Shown: piece after piece, positions 24,283-36,895 of the stretch | Layout of the letters: every line of letters begins with the position of its first letter | Position numbering within the stretch: position 1 is the stretch's first letter | NCBI RefSeq assembly: GCF_047495875.1 | Contig: NC_092497.1 | Coordinates: 66,944,992-67,008,991, forward strand | Length of the DNA stretch: 64,000 nt | Reading direction: 5' to 3' | DNA from: Pithys albifrons albifrons | Taxonomy: Eukaryota > Chordata > Aves > Passeriformes > Thamnophilidae | Program-made: the position numbers and the translations under genes | The notes under the pieces: model-generated | Told to the model about the DNA's origin: nothing | What the model saw: only the letters and a program-made list of their open reading frames with translations | The model's database searches: none

Positions 24283-27200
24283 AGATCTGCGGGGTTCTCC
24301 CTTACACTGCTGCATGGCAGCCTCTATAAAAGGGCAACTAAATTACCCTGATCTTGTGAATCTGTCTGGTGAAGAGTTCTCTTACATGACGCCTGACAGA
24401 CTGGCTAAGACACACATGATTTTGTTTTCCATGGGGCCCTAACAGATAAATAAATCCCTGTAGGTTAAGAAAATCTGCCCTGTCAAAGGGCTGGGCAACC
24501 CTCTCCCATCTCTTTTATGTGACACATATACAGCACTGCTGTACCAAAAATCACATTCTTGTCTGATACACTAACAGAATTTTCATACTTAAAAAGAATA
24601 GTACACAAAATGAACATGAGTAAGGATGATAATATTGTTAATTTATAGTGTTTTTCACTACATTTTTTCCACATATTTTCTTATTCATATGATGTGCTAT
24701 TTTTAATTAAGAGAGATTTTTAGGTTTTGAGTTGTTTAGGGTTTTTGTTGTTGTTGTTTTCTTTACTATGCTGTAGCTTATTGTTGCTATGAGGCTATCT
24801 TATGAACAGGAGGACCTCATTTTTAATAAGCTAAAATTGAGTTTAGTTAAGTGGAAATACACTGTGGGAAGTGGAGAAGTTTTGAAACATGCCCATGATA
24901 AGAATACACAATGTCCTCTGTGTCTAGTTGCTGATGCAGAAAGGATACGTAGAAATGACTGCATATGCAGAAAGGGATTGTATACCCTTACAATGTGTAT
25001 ATTAAATAAAAGAAGATAATTTGTAGGTAAGATTTGGAACAGATCAATGCTTCCTGATGAGGTAAGATGAATAATACTACTTTGTGTGTGGAGAAGTCCT
25101 AAGGCACAGAATTAAAGACTACTCCGCAAAGCACTAAAATGTTACTGTGTTTTTGGGTCAGATTACTTATGTTCCTACAAACACGAGCTTCCACTGAGCA
25201 TGCAAAATTACTTTTCTGCTTAAAAACCCCCATACAGACACTAGCAAGGCTGTGTAAACAAAATTCAGCACTAAGAACTGAAAATAGGACAAAGTTCATA
25301 TCCAAGGCAGACCATTAAACCATGCGTAGTGGGGGAGGAACAGAGGAGGGGGTGGGGGTGGGGTTGGTTATTGCAATGGAGTAAGAATACAGTCAGTAAC
25401 AACCAGAAAACACAAATAGAACTAGCAAGCTCTGTGATCATTCACATTGTTTTCCTTTTCTTCTTTCTTTCTTCATTTGAATTCTATGGTATAGACAAAG
25501 ACAATTTAACACAATGTTGATTACGTTCCTAAAGAATGAAATGTGGGGTCATATTTCTTTAAATATTCAAATATGGAGTCCAGAAGGCTCTTTTAACAGA
25601 AAAAGAGAAATGGAATAATCTCAATATATTGAAATACTTACAGAAAATCAAATTTATACAACACGCTAACACGGAGAGGAACCACTCCTAGATAATAATC
25701 CACCACAAGACCTGCCACACTACAGAAATATTGCTCAAATTGAATGACAAATAAAAGGGATATACATCATAATAGACATTGTGCATGATTTTAGCTGATA
25801 CTTCTGTACCAATGGATAAGTAAGTGGGACACATATGAGAGAGAATAAAATAACACTGGAGACTTTCTACTCCCTTCAGGGAAAAAGTATTTTCACCTGA
25901 AAGATTCTAGGAAAAGAATATGTAGACCTTTATTTTTAAAACAATAAAAAAATCTTGCTCAGGCAGGATGCAAGAAGTTTGATGGATGAACCCAATGATT
26001 TTTGTACATGTAAAGTACTAATCAAAAAATTCTGAAATAGCAGGTGTATGCAAATATGTAAATAGATGTAGAAGAATAACATTGCAGTTCTACCATCTTA
26101 ATTTTCATAACTTTTGAGACGACATACTGCATAGATCTAGAGCACTACTCTACAATATTGATTTCTGCCATTTATCTGAAAGTAGGAGTAAGTGAAACAC
26201 TGCATATCTTTAAAGTTAATGAGGGAATCATCTTAGTTGTTCCCAAGAGGTAATTTTGAACAGAAAAAAACCTCAAAACTTAGTTTATATTCAGAGTTGC
26301 TAGGGAATTAAATGAGACTGTTGCCAAGGTGAAATAAGACCTGAAAATTCCTGACATACATCATCCCAAGGTTTCTATAGTCTGATGTTCCACTTTGGCT
26401 CAACATTACTTGCGGCCTGAATTAACACCTACAGTTGCTAAGGACTGATGCTGTTGCCAAGTGAAAATGGTCCATATTAACCTGCCACAAATATGTAAAT
26501 ATCTTGATAGAAGTGTGCTGATAAGGGATAGCAGAAACATGTCTTGGAAAATTGGATGACTGAACAGTGAAGTGACTTTTCTTACTCTGTGCACAGAAAC
26601 GCTAACCCTTAAAATTGTCAATAAAGTACCTGTTAATAATGATGGTTGTGTTCTATAGGATATAAATCTTAATAAAGCATTCAATATAATCTATAAAATT
26701 GTTACTGAGGGGATATAACTGAAGTCAGATAGCCTTGTATGTAATTCAGTGTAGCAAAGACGTATGATCATTGCTCCTTTATGTTTAAATTAGATTCTGT
26801 CATCCTATTCTTTAATGTTATGAAATTTTAGTACCATTATCTCAAAAGCAACTAAGTATATGCTTCAAGTAAAATAATGAAATAGATACTTTGAATGTAA
26901 ATGAACGGGTTCTTTAGTTGCCGTGTGTCATGCATGTAACAGGCGTCTTTTTTAGATGCTGGTTAAATTGCAGTCTAATGCCTTTCTGGCAATTTTCATG
27001 GTATTGCCAATAATACTTGGTAGTATAATCTTGATTGCAAAACCTTGTTATTCTTAGTCATTTCAGGGAGCAGCTCCTTGTTTATACATCAAATAGAGAA
27101 GATCAGCAGAAACCATTAGACAAAAATATCCACACAGGAGGACTTGAAAAAAGAATTACAGTATCCCATCTTGATAGAGACTATTACAACACACTACATA

Positions 27201-28720
27201 CATATAATTCTTGCTTTCATTTGTGAGTATTGAGTGCAAAGCACTAACCTATACTGATGTACACTATGCTACAGAAAAATCAATTTTAATGGATGAAATT
27301 ATACTTTGTGAGAAAATTAGTTTACAGAATAGAACGGAATGGCAAAGTTACGGTGCAAAGTTTTCACTCCCTTTAGGACTCTTCCTAGAAGCCATTTAAC
27401 CATCTTCTACCTCTTTCAAGCCAGCTTTGTTCTTGCTTTTGCTGGACTTCAAAAGAGACTTGTAAAAAGTCACTTAAGAATATGATCTCTAGAAAACACC
27501 TGTCTGCTGTTCTACCCAAACTCATAATTAACTCTTGAAGTCACAAAACCTCAGAAAGCCCATGACTGCTCTTGTGTTGTGGAAGCTTATGTCTGTATTC
27601 TTAGCTTTGACTGACACATAATTTCTTCTCTGGACCCCAATCTATTTTCTGCCTCACTAAACTTACAAAACTCTGCATAAATTTTCCTTCTCAGCTTCTT
27701 CTGTAATCCTATGAACACACTGTCTTCCTGTTCATTCCTTCAGTCAGTAAGTGCCAGCTGTTGGGTCCTGGAAACAGTTTTATTTATGTGAAGTAAAAAA
27801 GTGGCAAAAAAGGAGTTGATCAGAAAGCTGTGAGAATAACAAAAACTTTTGATTGCACTGAAATATTGAATCAGAATATTTTAGTCAAGTAAAATAAATT
27901 ATTATGGTTTCCATCAATCAACATATAAATGAACTTAGACTAGATACATTTTCCATGGAAAGGCAAAACTCTGAGTGATTTCAGTCTATAAACTAATCCC
28001 TTTTTGATTGTTCTGTTATGCATGAAACAGAGGGCATGCTGAGAAATGAAAAAAAACCCTGAAACCCTGGAATGAATGTAAATTAATTATCCTAATATAT
28101 TCTGCCATATTGCATCTGTCAAAAATGTCCTCATTTTTAATGGGAAACATGCAACCCCCCATGCATGCCCTATTCATATTTTTACAAGTTATAAAACATG
28201 TTTGCATTTTCAATACCCAGAATGGAAGCATTTATAATATTTTAGCTGAAGTCCATTAATATGTGCATGTATAATTAAAAAAAAGAGTAACTCTTTGCAT
28301 GAACTACAATAGCTTCCAGAAGACATTGCCTCCACAGTGGCAGAGAAAGACGGTCTTTATGGAGGTGCAATGGGAGAGAGGTTCAACTTTACATGGATCT
28401 GCAGTCCCTGCTGTGGAACATGAGCATACATGAATACCTATGATATGGAGGGGAATGACACTATTGGCATGTGCACTAATGTCCTGCTTTGCTAATGAGA
28501 CACATATCCTTTGTCCTTTCCTGGAAGAAATAGGCAGACATCCAGTCTCACCAACCTACACAACAGCCATGGTAATGTCAAAATTCTTTGCATTTGCAGA
28601 TTTTGCTTAGGTGAAAAAAGTATCAGAAATAAATGCTTCCTAGAGTATCTATCATGTCGTACCTGTTTTGGCAAGAAACAATATTGTTGAGAGTAAAAAT
28701 CTGCATCACCTTTCTCATTC
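24283..28720. other. No gene seen; AT-rich with a G-rich tract
   Basis: Anonymous sequence. It contains a strong G-quadruplex-type tract at 25331-25363 and a pair of similar short motifs at 26296-26329 and 26434-26467. A GC-richer patch near 28310-28480 is not recognised. No repeat ends or RNA genes were found. Confidence 0.55.
25331..25363 (+). other. G-quadruplex-forming tract
   Basis: Four G runs on the plus strand: G5 (25331-25335), G5 (25348-25352), G5 (25354-25358) and G4 (25360-25363), with loops of 12, 1 and 1 bases. This fits the usual intramolecular quadruplex pattern except for one long loop. A regulatory role is not shown. Confidence 0.7.
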
Positions 28721-28725
28721 AAGAC

Positions 28726-29354
28726 TGTGTTGGTTTAAAGGCAAACCAGCAGGGGAAATGAACTCACCATGAGAGAGATTGTAAGTCAGACCTAAAATTT
28801 AATAATAATATTACAATAACAACACTGACACAAAAGGGAAATTGCTTTCAACTCACAAAACCTCAGCAGTATAACCCAGTGTCCTGGGGCACAAACCCAA
28901 GGGGGTTTTTTTGCCCTTGTGCTGAGACCCCTGTGGTTCCCCCAAGTCCAGAGCAAAAGGAAAAGAAAAACCTGTTGGTGCAGGCGAGGGCTGTGGTCTG
29001 GGCGAGAGCAGTGATCTCCTCCTGTCAAGGTCCTGCTGCTGCTCTGGATCCAACGAGAAGTTACCAAAGTCCTCTTACCCACCACTTGTGTACCCTCAGG
29101 GGGCACCCAGTCCCTCCCCCTGGGCGGGGACTCACACAATGGGTGATTAAACTCTGGGAGCCCGGGGGTGTTGAACTGTTGATGGCCCATTAGCAGCTCC
29201 GCCCCCCTCAGGCTGGGTGTGAAGGTGCTAATGACTCCCTGGGCAGCTGCTGCTAATGGCCCATTGTCCTTGGGGAATGAATAGAGGGGGTAGAATACAC
29301 AACTTTGATCACCCCCACACAGGGTTAGCTGGTCCCTCCTGCTGAACTAGGACA
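28726..29354 (-). mobile_element. ERV solo LTR (629 bp) with perfect 5-bp target duplication
   Basis: On the plus strand it begins TGTGTTGGTTTAAAGGC and ends CTGAACTAGGACA. On the minus strand this is TGTCCTAGTTCAGCAGG to the CA end. AAGAC flanks it on both sides (28721-28725 and 29355-29359), an exact 5-bp target duplication, so the boundaries are firm. A second copy of the same family is at 54573-55199 and a longer relative at 23314-24008. The minus-strand ATTAAA (complement at 28796-28801) is a candidate polyadenylation signal. Overlapping frames of 104-132 codons on both strands are incidental to the GC-rich LTR. Confidence 0.9.
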
Positions 29355-29359
29355 AAGAC

Positions 29360-30877
29360 AGATTAATTTTCCCAAGTAACAACTCTGAAGTGGATAAGAA
29401 TGGTTTACACCTCACCTCACCATGGGTTGTCGTCTCTGCTATCTGCAGATTGGAGTAAAGAAAACCTGATAACCTTTTTCAGGCATACGATGTGAAATCT
29501 CAGAGTTCATCTCTGTCACTATTTGTGTTTGACTTGTCACTGTTTATCAAGATCAGAGACATATAGGAGATCTAGTAGGACTTAAAGAGTAGTTTTATTC
29601 TTGAAAAGGCAGATCTACTTATTCCTCACTAGTTTTTTGGAAACAGCTGATGTCTGAGCAAAGAACAGAAGTAATGCTTGTAGCTAAGGAAACCAGAGAA
29701 TCCAGACAGACTTTTGAATTGCTAGAAGGATGTTTATACTTTTGGAGATCTAGGCAGTTACATGTGTCCAAACAGAAAAGTCACATTTCCAGTGCCATTA
29801 TGTCATGAGTTCCTAAATTCCATAAACTGGACCACTTTAGGTAACATCTTGAAATTCTTGTAATATCTGGAGTTAGAAGGCATGTGATGGTTATTTTATT
29901 TTCCAATTTATAAACTTCACTGATAACTTACTACCTAATTTTCTTGCTCTCAGAAATGATGTTCCCAAAGGGAAAAGTAGTTGGGAAGAATAACACAGGC
30001 CTTCTGTGTTGACTTTTAGAGATCAATGAGAGGAAGAAATGCTGTTTTGAACTTAAAATCCTGTGGTTTGCCATATGAAAAATAAGCAGACTTAAACAGA
30101 GTATTCCTGCTGTGTTCCTCTGTCTTTAATTTGTGTGCCAGTATACATTATGTCTTTGTGATATGTAAAAGAATGGGAGATTTAATTCAAATTAAATGTA
30201 CTGCAGTGATTATTTGGTGTGGTTGTTTATTGTGCTAACAGTAACACTGCAATAGAGGAACATTGAATAAAATATTACCATCAGTTCAGAAGTCTGCTAA
30301 AGAGAAGCACCAGAGATTCCACCAGATATGATATGATGATAAAATGCCTGGAATAGTATTATGTTAAGGATAATTTTATTTGTTTGTGTAGAAAAAAAAA
30401 TTACTATTGTGTATATAAATTAGTATTTATAAGCATATTTTAATGTAATTTTAGAATTTGCTGATTAGAGAAAAAATGGAACTACTATTTACAGAAAAAA
30501 CTGGTAAGCAAGAGTCCCTAATGAAACAAAACCCTTTGTATCTATTTTGTTTGCTTACTGGTGAGGTTTGGATGATGGAATACAAAAAGATAGTAAAGAC
30601 TACCTATTTGTCCAGCCTCTGGCCTATGAGAAAAGCTAAGAAGATTCTTCCAGGTAGTCAAAATAAATATGTAATGCCTTTAGAAGTCTTCTGTTATGAC
30701 TTTTTATTGCACTAGTTTTTTTCATTACTCTTATGGAAATAATATTTCCTGTTATACTACTAGTCTCTAATATTAGTTCCGCTATTAGCATCTAGCAGAG
30801 ATTACCCCTCTCGCATGCCAAATGCTGTTTGTTTTCCAAAGCCTTACTTTGTCCTACTACTTAGAAAAAAAAATGTA
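29360..30877. other. No gene seen; AT-rich
   Basis: Unique sequence without recognised repeats. The longest frame (30458-30715, 85 codons) is AT-driven and shows no family features. Confidence 0.6.
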
Positions 30878-30955
30878 TCACAGGGGTTTATCCTGACACC
30901 TGAGATGCTCAACATCTCTGTCAGTGACCTAAAGAAACAGATGGAGGGCACATGA
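30878..30955 (+). mobile_element. Possible very short CR1 remnant
   Basis: GGTTTATCCTGACACCTGAG followed by GCTCAACATCTCTGTCAGTG resembles the CR1 segment that encodes [14 protein letters not shown]. The translated text is about MLNISVSDLKKQMEG. The match is only about 80 bp and diverged, so it is tentative. Confidence 0.3.
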
Positions 30956-30965
30956 CATAAACATA

Positions 30966-32472
30966 GAAAAAATTAGAATTATATGCTTAAGGTGCCATAT
31001 CTCAGTATCTCTTTCTGCTTTTCTATAAAGTTATTGCTTTAGGGTTCATAGGCTGTTTCATGATTTTTCCTTCATGAACTTTTGTTGTGTTTTTATATTA
31101 GAAGTTTAGTTTGGAAGAGTTCAGTAAGGTAATGACTGTTAAGTAAAGACCTTGAGAAGTGAGCAATATATGTCACATCAGACCATTTTGAAACATTAGT
31201 TTATCAGTGTGGCTTTCATATTTTATTTAGGCACACAAATCTTTGTCTGAATTAGCAGGGTTATTTCTTTGTTTCAGCTGATTAATCAGATTTATGTAAG
31301 AATTGAAAAAACATTTTTCTTAACTCAGAGATGGTAGCTTCTCAGAATCTAAATCAAGGTGTTTCTTTTAAAGCTCATCTTGCATCAAGAAATTTTCTCT
31401 GAATATGGGGATGCAATACTGTTTATTTACTCTTTACTTCTCCCCAGATATATGATAATATACAATTGTGACTAAGTGACAAAATGACATTGCTCTTTTA
31501 TCCTGAAGTTTTCTTTATTTTTCCATTTTGTCTTCTTAAAAATAAATAATATCTCAAGTCACATTGTGAGTCCAGGAGATTCTAAGTTTTCACATGAGTT
31601 CTTGTGCATTTTCATTATACTGTAACCAAATTCAGAAAGACCAAGAAGCAAATTCAAAATATATTCACTTCCCATTAAAAGAAAGATTAAGAAAGAGCAG
31701 AATTTTCTGTAGCGATTTACAGATACCTTTCTCCATTTAAAACTAAGATGTAGTTTTATACTATAAAACTCCATAATCCATGTTCTAAAAGAAACATTTA
31801 ACAAGTCTGTAATAAAGGTGAATACTTAGTTGAAATAAAGTCTTATCTTTCACATTCATAGAGAAATGATGCCAAAAACTGTCATTGTGTCATTAATCCC
31901 TCAAATTAACAACTGTGTCTAAAGGGCTGAAACATATTTTCAAATGAACCAACAAGGAAGCACCTAGCACCTAAAATTCCCATGCTATGATAGCTTGATT
32001 CTACCTTGAAATTAATAATAATTTCTATGTGCTTATCCCTATTCAGTTACTGTGTTTGTATTAAAGAAGAAAAATTCCTAAACATACTCAAGTGAGTGTC
32101 TAAAATGAACTCCATGAGTCTTCATTTACTGCTGCACTCAAAGTCTGACTATTTGCATGTATATTGCTACAGTCTTAGGAAATTCCACAACTGAAAATCT
32201 AGGTGAAGGCCTTCTGATGCTAAAACACGGTCTAATTATACACTGCCCAAAAACACAGAGTACTAGATTACTGAAAACAACTGTTTAACTTCACCTCACT
32301 AGTTTTCATAATAGTTGAGTCAGTGGAATATATTACGAAAACAGAATAGATTTTCTAGGATTTCCTGGGAAATTCCATACCATGATTTGAGACATTAAAA
32401 AGTATCTATTCACTTCCATGTTAAACTTTGGTATTTCTGTTCCATATGTTAGTAGTAAAAATCTTGTAGCAA
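30966..32472. other. No gene seen; AT-rich
   Basis: Anonymous AT-rich sequence. No repeat, exon or RNA gene was recognised. Confidence 0.6.
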
Positions 32473-33217
32473 TGTTATTTATTCAATTGAGCTGAGCTAA
32501 AACGGAGCTGAGCTGGGCTGTGAGCAGGGACTGGGGCCAGGGCAGCCACAGCCAGGGAGAAAATGAAACATTGTCCTGGCCACTGCTGTGGCTCTACTGA
32601 CCCTGCAGCCACCCTGCTCCTGGGAGATGAGTCATAGCCCAGCCACAGCCCTGGCATTGGAACCACAGTGGAGTCAAAGCTGAGAGGAGCCACATTTCTC
32701 CAGTAACATCCTGTAGCTTTGCAGCTCCAGCTACAGGGCTGGAGCAGGGAACGCTCTGTGTTGATATTGCTGTGGTGCCAATCCATGCTGGTAACTCAGC
32801 AACTTGACTTCTTTTCAGATGACATAACCTTTCAGATTTTTGCTTTGCTTCCATTTCCCTGTATATTTTGCCTAGTGAGGAATGGCATTATAACACAGGA
32901 ATTTTATCTACTACAGCATTTTACTTTTGTTCTTCCAGTGGGAAGGGGAGGGGGAAAATGTGTTGGTCACCACTTTTGTCTGTGTATGAAATGAGTGGGG
33001 AGAACCTGGGGGCCGTCTTGGTCTGTTGTTGGTTTGGGCTGTTCTGTTTGTATTGTGTTGCTGTCACTGTATTTCTTGTCAATAAACTGTTATTTTTTTC
33101 ATTTATATCTCCTTACATTTAATGTCTCTGTTTGAATGAAAAAAGGAGGTTTTAATAAAAATAGAGGAGTTAATTTATTGGAGTCTCCACCACAGCATTT
33201 GTCTTTAAACCAAGACA
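32473..33217 (+). mobile_element. ERV LTR-like block, plus strand
   Basis: The right end, TTTGTCTTTAAACCAAGACA (33198-33217), matches the terminal sequence I know from an avian LTR family that starts TGTCTTGG. An AATAAACTGTTATTTTTT polyadenylation region (AATAAA at 33081-33086) lies before it, as in R-U5. The left part (32495-32770) is GC-rich with repeated GAGCTGAGCT-like units. The expected TGTCTTGG start is not seen, so the left boundary is a guess and the element may be truncated or fused to other sequence. Frames on both strands here are incidental. Confidence 0.5.
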
Positions 33218-33827
33218 TTGTGTTAATAGCATATCTCTAAGTTTGTGATGGAGGACCAACCACAAATATTTGTGAAAGAAGGAGCAGGGCTGCACACCAT
33301 CTGAAATGCAAAAGAAAAATACAAGGTCCATATTTAAATGCTAGAATGACAAAAAGAAAGAAAGTATGAAGGAGGTATTAAGGAACACAGTTTTGGGTGG
33401 AAATTGGTTAGTTGTGGGAATCTAGATACAGAAAGTTTAAAATGCAGAGTTTTCAAAGAACATGTTACACTAGAGATTAAAGAACTGTAGTAATGGTGAA
33501 CATTAGCAAATTAATAGCATGGCAGCGAAAAATTTTTTCTCTCCTCATGTATGTAAATGACATGAATATGAAATAACAGTCAAACTGTTTTTTTCATCAA
33601 GTATGACACATCTCAACATTTTCTCCTTTGTTTCTACAAATTCGGATGACAATCATAATCCAATAAATACCAAGCTGCCATGCAAACACCACTGTTCCTA
33701 GTGTTTACCTCCAAATGGCCATACCAGTCACTTCATAACGTTTACCTTGCAGAAGATATCTGCAAAATTCAAATTCCAAACCTTAGAAATGTGAAAAGAT
33801 ATTTTGAGCTGAACCTCTCTGATGCAC
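33218..33827. other. No gene seen
   Basis: Anonymous sequence between the LTR-like block and the CR1. Nothing was recognised. Confidence 0.6.
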
Positions 33828-33834
33828 TTAGTTA

Positions 33835-34490
33835 GAATCATAGAATTGATTGGGTTGGAAAAGACCTCCAAGATCATCGAGTTCAACCCTTGGTCCACCT
33901 CTAGTCCCTTTACCAGATCATAGCACTCAGCACCACGTCCAATCTGCATTTAAAAATCTCTAGGGATGGTGAATCCACCACCTCTCTGGGCAGCCCATTC
34001 CAATGCCTGATTACTCTCTCTGGAAAGAATTTTTTTCTGATCTCCAACTTAAATTTCCCCTGGCAGAGCTTAAGCCCGTGCCCCCTTGTCCTATTGCTGA
34101 GTGCCTGGGAGAAGGGACCAGCCCCCACCTGGCTAGAACTTCCCTTCAGGTAGTTCTAGACAGTGATGAGGTCACCTCTGAGCCTCCTCTTCTCCAGGCT
34201 AAACAACCCCAGCTCCCTCAGCCTCTCCCCATAGGGCTTGTGCTCCAGTCCCTTCACCAGCCTTGTAGCTCTTCTCTGGACTCGCTCCCGCACCTCAATA
34301 TCCTTTCTGAATTGAGGGGCCCAGAACTGAACACAACACTCAAGGTGTGGCCTCAGCAATGCAGAGTACAGGGGAAGGATCACTTCCCTGGTCCTGCTGA
34401 CCATGCTATTTTTGTTACAGGACAGGATCCCATTGGCCTTCTTGGCCACCTGGGCACACTGTTGGCTCATGTTGAGCTTCCTGTCAATTA
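33835..34490 (-). mobile_element. CR1 LINE, young, 5'-truncated, with 7-bp flanking repeat
   Basis: Minus-strand CR1. The 3' tail on the plus strand is GAATCATAGAATTGATTGGG from 33834. The copy is severely 5'-truncated, keeping only the C-terminal part of ORF2 and the 3' untranslated region. TTAGTTA is present at 33828-33834 and 34488-34494, at each border, consistent with a short target duplication that partly overlaps element sequence at the 5' junction. The frame 34470-34156 encodes [18 protein letters not shown] through GDLITV and stops at the same TAG as two other copies in this window. The frame 34128-33910 encodes the C-terminal [18 protein letters not shown] part. About 30 differences in 650 bp separate it from the 3.65-kb copy. 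Confidence 0.95.
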
Positions 34491-34494
34491 GTTA

Positions 34495-36239
34495 ATGGGG
34501 CCTAGTAAAATACAGTGAGGATTCCTGCACTATTGGTATTCTTCCCAAGTGGATGTGAAAATAACATCCTTATTCATCATGCTGTAAGGGTGCATGAATC
34601 CTCTTACTTGAGGAAAATAATATGCTGCTATCACCTTGGTTTGAAAGCACGGCAAATCTTTGAAACTACTTTTCTAGCCTGAATTTTGTAGTGTTTCAAG
34701 TTTATATTCTTATAGTAGCTTTCCTTATCTGTGTCATACTTTTATTTCAAATGTTTGGAATGCAGAATGCTCAAAACCCAGACATTTTTTGTAGTTACTC
34801 CTCTGCCTTTTCCTTTCACATTGCCATCTCTTTCTCAGGACCCCAGATTATTAAATGGGAGATGTTAAAAGACTAGATGAAAAGCCTTTCTATGCTCCAT
34901 TTAGTCAAGTGAGAGAGTGAAGAAAAGAAAAAAAAGAAATTAACATGTCTGGGGCTTTGGGGGACTTTTCTTCTTTCCTACATGAACATTACTAAGTTGT
35001 CAGATCTCATCTGAGAAATGGAGAAATCTGGTTTGAATAATTTGGTTAAATTATTTGGTTATGTGCTTGAAATGACCTGAAGAAATTAGTGAGTTTGGAC
35101 ATTCAAATGTTACAAGTTAGCTTTTGAATTTATTGCTAAATCTAATCAGAGATGTTCCTGATTTCTGTAAACATACCTTCCTACAAATGCCTATTTAGAG
35201 GAATCAGAAACTCCACAAGAGTACATCTGAATAAAAGTTTTCTTTACCTTTACTTTTGTGTTACGTGATATGCAAATTTGAACTTAGTTTAAGAATGGAA
35301 CTGACACTTTCATAATAAAGAAATGTTCGCACTGCCTATGTATTCACATTTCAATATTAAAATGCTTTGTACTGCTGTAATGCTTTACTGTGCAAGCATT
35401 AATAGTTATTTCTCAGAGCGTTGCCGGAGGCAGATAATACAAGTATAAATATCCCTAGTGTTTAAAGCAGAAATGGCATAGTCTTTTATCAAAACCTGTC
35501 TGATAAGGTAGTATTTGGTGAGGGGTGAAAGTGGAATTGAATATTTTATGGCAGCAATCATTTAAAATATTTTTCAGAAACACAAAGAACTACTGCAGCA
35601 ATTCACACTTTAAAATGTAGCTGTTTCATTCAAAAAACAGCTCAGATAGTAAAAATTACTTCTTAGCTACCTGGAGGCACAACTCTTTTGCAGAGTGAAC
35701 TATTTTTTTTCCTAATCTTCTAGACCTTAATTGTTTCTATTAATTGAAAAGTAATATCCTCATTATCAATTGCATTTTAATATGAACCAAATACATTCAC
35801 AAAAATATACTGCAGATCAACAATACTTGACGTTTAGTACTAGCATATTTTTTCTCTATTACCTGTTTGTTTCACAAATACAGCAAAATAATTGGAACTT
35901 CAGTATTTTTTCTCTTTAAAAATGCTGCATGCATTTTTCAATATTTGAAGACATAGAAGGCCAGTTCTTGTTACTGTACATCTAAATTGTTATTTTTTTC
36001 CTAAATGAAAAGGTCTGTATTGCTCATGACAAGTTACCCATCAAGAGATCTCTCATCACTGAATTGATAGACTCAGTCAACATGCTGCTGGCTTTCAGGA
36101 AACACTATTGTGTTTTAGGCAACTAGAAAACTCATTAACTATCTTCTGTCATTCTACTAAATAAGGAGGAAAAAACTTTCAAAGTGTCATGACAAGCAAA
36201 ACTATTCAAAAGATGCAAGGTTACATAGAAATTAAAGCT
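34495..36239. other. No gene seen; AT-rich
   Basis: Unique sequence. Small hairpins only, for example GGATGT/ACATCC near 34549. No transposon or exon was recognised. Confidence 0.6.
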
Positions 36240-36895
36240 TCTTCTTCTGCCCAAACAGCACTGGTAGGATCAACACACCAGCTGAAGTTCATCTACACCA
36301 ATGTATTCTGCATGAGCAATAAACAGGAGAAGCTGAAAGCCATTGTGTAGCATGAGTACTATGACATAGTTGTCATCATGGAAATATGATGGAATGACTC
36401 ACAAAACTATAGTGCTGCAGTGGATAGCTGTAAACACTTCAGAAGAGATAGGATGGGTAAGAGGAGATGGATTAGCCCCAGATGTTAGGAAGTGTTTTAA
36501 TTTTGTAGATCTTAGTGATGATGATGATGAGGTCAAGTGCTCGTGGGTAAGAATCAAGGGAAAGGCCAATGAGGCAGATACCACATGGTGGGAGATTTAA
36601 GAGTCAGGTTGTAAAGGCAGACAAAATGTTTTACAAGCTGGCTGGGAGAAGAAAACAGCCTGACATTCTGTCAGGGAAGGTTTAATTTGGATATTAGGAT
36701 AAATCTTCATTGAAAGGGTTGCCCAGCACTGAAACAGGCTGCTCAGGGAAGTCATTGTGTCACCATCCCATGAGATATTTAAAAGACAGGTAGGTGTGGC
36801 ACATAGGGACATGGTTTAGTGGTGGACTTGGCGGTGCTAAGTTAACAGCAGGAATCAATGATCTTGAGGTCTTTTCCCACCTAAATGATTATGTA
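36240..36895 (+). mobile_element. CR1 LINE, old, internally deleted
   Basis: Plus-strand CR1. The left part (about 36240-36600) matches the start of the ORF2 endonuclease: a degenerate KFIYTNVFCMSNKQEKLKAI where CR1 normally has YTNA.SM.NKQEEL. Further along, CSWVRIKGKANEADT matches the usual CLWVRIKGKA.K.D motif. After about 36640 the sequence jumps to the 3' end of CR1, with AAAGGGTTGCCCAGCACTG and AGGTCTTTTCCCACCTAAAT. The whole reverse transcriptase, roughly 2 kb in a complete element, is therefore missing. The copy is old and ends at about 36895 without a clear tail. Confidence 0.85.
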
